NCBI GenBank assembly: GCA_948440265.1
Contig: CAOJOK010000014.1
Coordinates: 1 to 45,902 of the forward strand
Direction: 5' to 3'
Source: an uncultured Clostridia bacterium
Lineage (GTDB): Bacteria; Bacillota; Clostridia; Christensenellales; Pumilibacteraceae
Length of the DNA: 45,902 nucleotides
Part shown: positions 41,088 through 45,902 of the stretch, piece after piece
Layout of the letters: every line of letters starts with the position of its first letter
How positions within the stretch are numbered: the first letter of the stretch is position 1
Program-made: the position numbers and the translations under genes
Notes under the pieces: generated by a model
Told to the model about the DNA's origin: nothing
The model's database searches: none
What the model saw: the letters and a program-made list of their open reading frames with translations, nothing else

Positions 41088-41777
41088 CTACTGCGCTTTA
41101 TACATTTTTTCTATAAACTGTTTAGTCTTATCGTAAGAAATATTCTCTTCTTTCAGAGCATTGATTTCTCTGAATTTTTTTGATATTTGCAAACGTCCCG
41201 ACGCTGGATTAAACTCTTCCGACCAGTTTCTATGGTCTTGTTTGTGACCTATCGTAAAATCGACTTCTTCCAATGCATAAACGCTTATACCGCGAACAAG
41301 AATCTTGCGTTCTTTTGTTTTTTAAGATTCTCCGAAGTCGTATTTGGTCTTTAAAATAATGAAGGATTTTTCTTGTTCGGGATTCTTGCGACAATAATCG
41401 TTATGTAAAATGTTTATCGCCGATACCGCATTATTATTGCCCTTTTCGACCTTGACGTTAATCATAAAGAACACGCCTTGATAAGTCACACAGCAATCAT
41501 AACTTGTAGTTTGCGTTCCGCGATTTATTTTTCTTTCTATGCGGATATCATCGACATTATTATGATTTTGCGAATACGTTTCAAGTTTCGACACAATAAA
41601 TTCTTCCATAATAAAGCCCGTCGCCGTTGACGATTCTATGCAATTATATTTATTTTGCAAAAGGTTATATTCTTCCAATCTCAAAAGCAGTTCGTTTCCG
41701 TATACTTTTAAGATTTCATTTAAGTATGAAACGATTTTCATTTTCACAAACTTGATTTTTTCATAATAATTATTCAT
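41088..41777 (-). pseudogene. Restriction-endonuclease-like gene interrupted by an in-frame stop
   Basis: Reading from ATG at 41777 (AGAGGTG five bases upstream) gives 151 residues up to a TAA at 41322-41324. The same frame then continues without a gap to a stop at 41088. The extension (KTKERKILVRGIS, then EEVDFTIGHKQDHRNWSEEF and a charged end) reads like genuine protein, so a one-base change to TAA (for example from GAA, AAA or CAA) is the likely cause. The first part contains SYDCCVTYQGVFFMINVKVEK, a PD-(D/E)xK-type arrangement (Asp, then VKVEK) expected for a nuclease. Its position facing a methyltransferase and its AT content suggest the R gene of a type II system. It has its own consensus promoter. 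A sequencing error is the alternative. Confidence 0.7.
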
Positions 41778-41800
41778 AAATATCACCTCTGTTGATTACT

Positions 41801-41829
41801 ATTATAACATATATCGACAATTTTTTCAA
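41801..41829 (-). promoter_or_regulatory. Promoter of the restriction-like gene
   Basis: TTGAAA (41824-41829), 17-base spacer ending TGT (extended -10), TATAAT (41801-41806). Confidence 0.8.
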
Positions 41830-41876
41830 TTTTTTTAAATAATAAAAACAAACGGATTACAGCGATTTTTCCAAAA

Positions 41877-41907
41877 GAAAAAGTCCGATTGAGTATCGGA
41901 CTTTTTT
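41877..41907. terminator. Terminator of the GH2 gene
   Basis: AAAAAGTCCGAT and ATCGGACTTTTT form a 12-bp perfect stem with a five-base loop and T-runs on both strands, 14 bases after the GH2 stop codon. Confidence 0.9.
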
Positions 41908-41920
41908 TGTTTTATTTCGA

Positions 41921-44314
41921 TTACAGAACGGCGACGGTAGCGGAGGCGTTTCCGTACTTGCTCTGCGCCGTTACGGTTATCTCCTTTTCCTCGGGCATAA
42001 CGATTGCAAGCGCTTCTCCGTAATAGGTATCCGTCGTATCTCCGAGATAGCTTCTTTCGGTGTAAGAACAGCCGTTGCCGAGACCGAGCAGTTTTCCGCC
42101 CGAGACCTGCACTTTCACGTCCGCTCTCGCAAGCGGTTTCACTTCGCCGTTATTGTCCGTATAAGCTATTCTCACATACGCGAGCTCGCCTGCTTTTACG
42201 GCGTACGCTTCGGGAATGAGCGTCAGTTTGGTTTCCTTTTCCGCCGTTCTCATAGTCGTGCGCGCCGTTTCTCTGCCGTTTTTATCATAGGCAATCGCCG
42301 TCGCTTCGCCGTCGCGGTATTTGGTTTTGAATATCGCTCTGCCCGTCTTGTCTATTTTTTTGACGCCGACGCGCTTGCCGTTTATCAAAAGTTCCGCCTT
42401 ATAGTCCCTGCTGTAAATTTCCACTTTCGTCTTTTTGCCGTCGCAGCCTTCCCACGACCAGCTCGTTTTGGCGTTCGTCATTTTCCAGGCGGACGGCGAA
42501 TGTTTTTCGAAAGCGGTATCTACGGGTATGACGGCAAAAGCTATTTTATCCAAGCCGTACATAACCCTTGTATATGCGGCTTCGCCGTGTCCCCTGCCCG
42601 TTATATCCAATCTGCCCGAGCCTGCCGTCAGCCAGCCCAAGCCCGTTCCGAATACGGGAGCATAGTTTTTGTATTCCCACGCGCCGATGCCCGCTTCCCC
42701 GAGATAGTCCATACCTGCCCATACGAAGTCGCCGATTATTCTCGGATTGTCTGCGGCAAGTTTGCTGTATCTATAGGCGTCTTTGCAGAATGTTTCGCTG
42801 CCTAAAATCAGGCGGTCGGGATAGCGCTTCAAGTCTTTCTCATATCTGTTTATGCCGTAATTATAGCCGGCTACGTCCATATTTTTGAATGCGTCGCGGG
42901 TTTTGACGTCGCTGCCGTGCAGGGTTGCGCCCCACTTCATAAACTTATCGCCCAAAAGACCGGCTATCGTATTGAAGAACTCGCTTCCCACTTTTTTCTT
43001 TTTCTTGCCCTTGCTTTTCGCCGCCTTCGCCTTGGCTTTTTCGGCTTTCTTTGCCGCCTTTTCGGCTTTTTTATCGCTGTACACGCCGAAGCCCATAGAG
43101 CTCAAATAGTTGAAAAAGATGTTTATTCCGCAGGTTACGGGGCGGCTGTCGTCCAGAGAGTGCAAATAATCGGTCATTCTTTTCGTCCACTCTATGCCCT
43201 TTTTCTGCGCCGTTTCGCTGACTTCGTTGCCCGTCGAATACATTATGACGGACGGATGGTTATAGTCCTTGTCTACGATTTCTTTGAGGTCTTTATCCCA
43301 CCATTCGGAGAAGTAGTTTACATAGTCGTACTCCGTTTTATGGATATACCAGACGTCAACATACTCGTCCATTACCAGCATACCCATTCTGTCGCAGGCG
43401 TCCAAAAGCGCCTTGCTGCACGGGTTATGCGCCGAGCGCACGGCATTATAGCCCACTTCTTTCAGCAGGCGTATCTTCCGCTCTTCCGCGCTCTTATATG
43501 CGCACGCGCCCAAAAGACCGTTGTCGTGGTGAATACACGCGCCGTTGAGAATTACTCTTTCGCCGTTTATTTCAAAGCCTTTCTCGGGCGTGCAGGTTAT
43601 CGTCCTTATGCCGAAGTTTGCTTTTGCCGTATCGGTTCCGCACTTTGCGGTGCACTCATACAGACAGGGCTGTGACGGCGACCACAGTTTGCCGTCCGCA
43701 AGTTCTATCTCGGCTTTGCCGTTTTGCGTTTCCGCCTCGGCGCAGACATTGCCGTCGGCGTCCGTTATTTCTATTTCCGTTTCGCTTCCGTCGCTTGTCG
43801 AAACCGACACTTCCACTTTCGGCGGCGCTATGGAAAGCGTTTTTATTTTCAGACCGTTATGCTCGATATGTTTTTTGTCCGCCACGAAAAGATTGACGTC
43901 GCGGTATATTCCCGAGCCGGAATACCAGCGGCTGTTCGGCTGGTCGGCGTTGCGTGCGATAACCTTTATTTCGTTGCTTTCGCCGTATTTCAAAAGACCG
44001 CCGATATCTACGGTGAAATCTATATAGCCGTACGGGCGGAAAGCCGCCTTTTCTCCGTTCACATAAACCTCGGCGCACTTATAGACGCCTTCGAACTCTA
44101 TATAGACCGACTTGTCTTCCCACTCTTTCGGCACGTCGAATTTCTTTACGTACTCATAATCGTAACTCTCGAACCAGCCGATATTGTGTTCGCCGAGAGC
44201 GGTATCCGTTCGCGGTTCGCACAGCATTGCGTCGTGCGGCAGTGTGACGGGGGTATACTCGTCTTCGCCTATTCTGCGGTAACTCCAACTGTCGTTGAAA
44301 AGGGTTGCTATCAT
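41921..44314 (-). CDS. Glycoside hydrolase family 2 (beta-galactosidase-like)
   Basis: 797 residues, no signal peptide, so cytoplasmic. The N-terminal sugar-binding domain (about 1-160; YSGSGIYRDVNLFV at 131-144) and an Ig-like domain precede the TIM barrel (about 245-560). Acid/base Glu364 is in STGNEVS, nucleophile Glu507 in LGSETF; YNAVRSAHNP and DEYVDVWYIHKTEYDY are other GH2 marks. beta-Galactosidase is likeliest, but beta-glucuronidase-like or other GH2 activities are possible. Residues 414-441 are an almost pure Lys/Ala segment inserted in the barrel domain. The RBS is GGAGGAGGGG. Own promoter; no transporter or regulator adjoins it. Confidence 0.9.
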   Translation of the reverse strand: MIATLFNDSWSYRRIGEDEYTPVTLPHDAMLCEPRTDTALGEHNIGWFESYDYEYVKKFDVPKEWEDKSVYIEFEGVYKCAEVYVNGEKAAFRPYGYIDFTVDIGGLLKYGESNEIKVIARNADQPNSRWYSGSGIYRDVNLFVADKKHIEHNGLKIKTLSIAPPKVEVSVSTSDGSETEIEITDADGNVCAEAETQNGKAEIELADGKLWSPSQPCLYECTAKCGTDTAKANFGIRTITCTPEKGFEINGERVILNGACIHHDNGLLGACAYKSAEERKIRLLKEVGYNAVRSAHNPCSKALLDACDRMGMLVMDEYVDVWYIHKTEYDYVNYFSEWWDKDLKEIVDKDYNHPSVIMYSTGNEVSETAQKKGIEWTKRMTDYLHSLDDSRPVTCGINIFFNYLSSMGFGVYSDKKAEKAAKKAEKAKAKAAKSKGKKKKKVGSEFFNTIAGLLGDKFMKWGATLHGSDVKTRDAFKNMDVAGYNYGINRYEKDLKRYPDRLILGSETFCKDAYRYSKLAADNPRIIGDFVWAGMDYLGEAGIGAWEYKNYAPVFGTGLGWLTAGSGRLDITGRGHGEAAYTRVMYGLDKIAFAVIPVDTAFEKHSPSAWKMTNAKTSWSWEGCDGKKTKVEIYSRDYKAELLINGKRVGVKKIDKTGRAIFKTKYRDGEATAIAYDKNGRETARTTMRTAEKETKLTLIPEAYAVKAGELAYVRIAYTDNNGEVKPLARADVKVQVSGGKLLGLGNGCSYTERSYLGDTTDTYYGEALAIVMPEEKEITVTAQSKYGNASATVAVL

Positions 44315-44344
44315 TTTGCCCCTCCTCCTTATTATTATTTCCGA

Positions 44345-44361
44345 GCCGAAAGCTTTTCGGC
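44345..44361 (-). other. Leader hairpin of the GH2 gene
   Basis: GCCGAAA and TTTCGGC form a seven-base-pair stem in the leader between promoter and ribosome binding site. No T-run follows, so it may affect stability or translation. Confidence 0.4.
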
Positions 44362-44379
44362 TTAAAATATTCTCCTATT

Positions 44380-44408
44380 ATTTTAGTATACGCACGAAAA
44401 AAAGTCAA
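44380..44408 (-). promoter_or_regulatory. Promoter of the GH2 gene
   Basis: TTGACT (44403-44408), 17-base spacer, TAAAAT (44380-44385). No cre-like catabolite operator is obvious around it. Confidence 0.75.
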
Positions 44409-44470
44409 GACATAAATTCGCCTGTTATGGACAAAATACGCTACTAAAACCACACCTTACGCGGTCGGCG

Positions 44471-45289
44471 TCAATCGAAAAGCCTCTTTGTCAGAGCTTC
44501 GAACTGTTCTGTGCAAAGCGCTTCTCCGCGCACGGCAAGCGGCAGTCCGCAGTCGGTCAGAGCCTGTTCGCACGCCGCTCTCGAAAGCGGAAACGCCGCC
44601 GTCAGGTTGTTTATGAGAGTCTTTCTTCTCATTGCGAAAGCCGCCCTTACGAGCGCCGAAAACTTTTTCATATCGACGCCGTCGCAGGCGTCTTTTGCCG
44701 TCATAAGCACGACCGCGCTGTCCACATTCGGCACGGGGTAAAACATATCGCGCGATACGTTTACAAGCTTTCTCGCCGAAAAGCGGGCGTCTATCGCCAC
44801 GGTCAGAGCGCCGTAGTCCTTTGTGGACGGTTTGGCGCACATTCTGTCGGCGACTTCTTTCTGCACCATAACGGATATCGTCTGCGGCAGATACTTTGTG
44901 TCTTCCATAAGCTTAAACAGCACGGGAGTGGTGATGTAATACGGCAGATTGGCTATGACCTTATACTTCTCTCCCGTCCTTTCGGACAGGTCTTTCTCGT
45001 CCATAAAATCGCCGAAAACAAGTTCGACGTTATCGAAAGCGGACAGTGTTTTTTCCAGCACGGGCTTCAAAGATTCGTCGATTTCGAACGCGATTACGCG
45101 CTTTGCTCTTTCGGCAATCGCGGCGGTCAGCGTTCCTGCGCCCGCGCCTATTTCCACGACGGTGTCCGACGGCGCGACTCCGCTTTTTTCCGCTATCGAT
45201 TTCAAAAAGTTCGTATCGGTTATAAAGTTTTGTCCGAAGCGTTTCTGAAACCGAAAGCCGCTTGCGTTAAGCTCGCTCTTTATATCCAT
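44471..45289 (-). CDS. rsmA: 16S rRNA dimethyladenosine transferase
   Basis: 272 residues of the KsgA/RsmA family, which dimethylates two adjacent adenosines near the 3' end of 16S rRNA using SAM. KRFGQNFITD (15-24) is the family's N-terminal motif; EIGAGAGTLT is the SAM site, FEIDE follows, and NLPYYITTPVLF is the catalytic motif. It starts four bases after the tyrosine phosphatase gene and is co-transcribed with it. Confidence 0.96.
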   Translation of the reverse strand: MDIKSELNASGFRFQKRFGQNFITDTNFLKSIAEKSGVAPSDTVVEIGAGAGTLTAAIAERAKRVIAFEIDESLKPVLEKTLSAFDNVELVFGDFMDEKDLSERTGEKYKVIANLPYYITTPVLFKLMEDTKYLPQTISVMVQKEVADRMCAKPSTKDYGALTVAIDARFSARKLVNVSRDMFYPVPNVDSAVVLMTAKDACDGVDMKKFSALVRAAFAMRRKTLINNLTAAFPLSRAACEQALTDCGLPLAVRGEALCTEQFEALTKRLFD

Positions 45290-45293
45290 AGGC

Positions 45294-45752
45294 TTACAGC
45301 ACTTCCCTTTGCAGATATTCCAAAAACGCCCTGCACCCGTCGGTCACGTCGGCATACGCTCTTTCGAAGTCGCGCGTATACCACGGGTCGGCGACGTCAC
45401 GCGGTCGGTCCGTGAAAGAGCAGAGCTTGTAAATCTTGTCGTCGTATTTTCCGCGCGACATATATTTCAGGTCGGATATATTTCCCGTATCCATTGCAAG
45501 AATAAAGTCCGCGGTCTTAAAGTCGTCCGCGGTTATCTTTCTTGCGACGTGACTGCCGCAGATTCCGTGCGCGTCCAGCGTCCTTTTTACGGGCGGATAA
45601 GTCGGAGAGCCCGCTTCGCAGTCGGAAGTGCCGCAGGAGGTTATTTCCAGACTGTCCGACAGACCTGCCTTTGCCGCCATATCCTTAAACACGAGTTCCG
45701 CCATAGGCGAACGACAGATATTTCCCAAACAAACAAAACAAATCTTTTTCAT
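45294..45752 (-). CDS. Low-molecular-weight protein tyrosine phosphatase
   Basis: 152 residues from ATG at 45752; the frame continues upstream into the promoter and a 5S rRNA gene, so longer starts are rejected. The P-loop CLGNICRS (Cys8, Arg14) and the general acid Asp in DPWYTRDFE are both present. Ile12 in the loop is the residue of tyrosine phosphatases, where arginine phosphatases such as YwlE have Thr. The -10 box lies seven bases before the ATG and the only purine-rich bases are too close to serve as Shine-Dalgarno, so the mRNA is predicted leaderless. rsmA follows in the operon. Confidence 0.92.
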   Translation of the reverse strand: MKKICFVCLGNICRSPMAELVFKDMAAKAGLSDSLEITSCGTSDCEAGSPTYPPVKRTLDAHGICGSHVARKITADDFKTADFILAMDTGNISDLKYMSRGKYDDKIYKLCSFTDRPRDVADPWYTRDFERAYADVTDGCRAFLEYLQREVL

Positions 45753-45759
45753 ATCCTGT

Positions 45760-45788
45760 ATTATACCATTAAACGGATAAAAAATCAA
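45760..45788 (-). promoter_or_regulatory. Leaderless promoter of the tyrosine phosphatase-rsmA operon
   Basis: TTGATT (45783-45788), 17-base spacer ending TGG (extended -10), TATAAT (45760-45765). It shares TTTAATGGTATAAT with the Cof/hprK promoter. Confidence 0.85.
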
Positions 45789-45805
45789 CATTACGACAGG
45801 GGTAA

Positions 45806-45842
45806 CGAAAAAGACGCCCCGCGCAAACTGCGCAAAACGTCT
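45806..45842 (-). terminator. Terminator of the rRNA operon
   Basis: On the minus strand AGACG-TTTT-GCGCA pairs with TGCGC-GGGG-CGTCT around loop GTT, a 14-bp stem if the four T-G wobbles count, followed by TTTTTC. On the plus strand the same block is CCCC against AAAA and cannot pair, so the stem is continuous only in transcripts leaving the 5S gene. Confidence 0.8.
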
Positions 45843-45852
45843 CTTTCTTGGA

Positions 45853-45902
45853 AAGCGGCAATTACCTAATCTCCCGGTCCGTGTCCGGACGAGTACCATT
45901 GG
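45853..45902 (-). rRNA. rrf: 5S ribosomal RNA, 3' end (partial)
   Basis: The reverse complement contains the 3' half of 5S rRNA: AATGGTACTCGTCC, the helix-IV arms CGTCCGG/ACACGGACCGGGAG, GATTAGGTAATTGCCGC. The gene continues beyond the window, so an rRNA operon lies upstream on this strand. It ends near 45853, about 10 bases before the terminator. Confidence 0.78.

Noticed and set aside
45753-45899. N-terminal extension of the tyrosine phosphatase frame
   Set aside because: It runs through the promoter, rRNA terminator and 5S rRNA sequence; the family start is the ATG at 45752.
1-45902. tRNA genes
   Set aside because: I saw no T-loop and acceptor-stem combination that folds as tRNA. A tRNAscan run would be decisive.

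Overview
The window looks like a chromosomal segment of a Gram-positive bacterium of the Bacillota, probably a Clostridia-type lineage. This rests on HPr kinase, WhiA, a DivIVA-like protein, an RsfA-like Myb/SANT regulator, a CmpB-type membrane protein, an SdpI-like protein and canonical sigma-A promoters (TTGACA, 16-18 bp, TATAAT). No species can be named from the sequence alone. Most genes lie on the minus strand. Base composition is moderate to GC-rich by eye, except for a clearly AT-rich restriction-modification island at about 39.7-41.9 kb.

Layout. 1-696 is a non-coding tract of short palindromic repeats. 697-5562 holds a PPi-type phosphofructokinase and a four-gene operon (membrane protein, pncB, DivIVA-like, pncA) for NAD salvage. 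5585-11953 is an SdpI-like protein followed by two fused ATPase-permease ABC transporters. 11.9-12.8 kb carries two near-identical 97-bp terminator-plus-promoter cassettes, each with nine G residues in the -35/-10 spacer. One faces the SdpI/ABC operon and the other faces a small membrane protein, with an XRE regulator next to it. 13.2-16.3 kb holds a CmpB-like protein, an unknown protein, an RsfA-like regulator and a membrane zinc protease. 16.4-19.9 kb holds a PHP-type histidinol phosphatase, a DEDDh exonuclease with BRCT-like repeats, hisF and hisH. 19.97-23.97 kb holds lgt, an orphan FtsK-gamma-like protein, an amino acid kinase, hprK and a Cof-type phosphatase. 24.0-34.6 kb is a long minus-strand run: murB, PHP phosphatase, whiA, dnaE, pfkA, an unknown membrane protein, queH and uvrC. 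It is related to the widespread Bacillota murB-whiA neighbourhood but has no rapZ or yvcK. 34.7-39.7 kb holds a Fic-fold protein that has lost its catalytic motif, an 18-repeat SEL1 protein, a tiny ORF and a membrane-anchored XRE regulator. 39.7-41.9 kb is a cytosine methyltransferase facing a restriction-endonuclease-like gene interrupted by one in-frame stop. 41.9-45.9 kb holds a GH2 glycosidase, rsmA, a low-molecular-weight protein tyrosine phosphatase, and the 3' end of a 5S rRNA gene with its terminator at the window edge.

The most unusual features are: the duplicated terminator-promoter cassette with a slippage-prone G9 tract; a set of promoters whose -10 box lies 6-7 nt from the ATG, predicting leaderless mRNAs (hisH, lgt, the Cof phosphatase, the tyrosine phosphatase, the Fic-like gene); the catalytically dead Fic-like protein; and the nonsense-interrupted restriction gene beside an intact methyltransferase. 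All functions are read from motifs and context. No database search was run.
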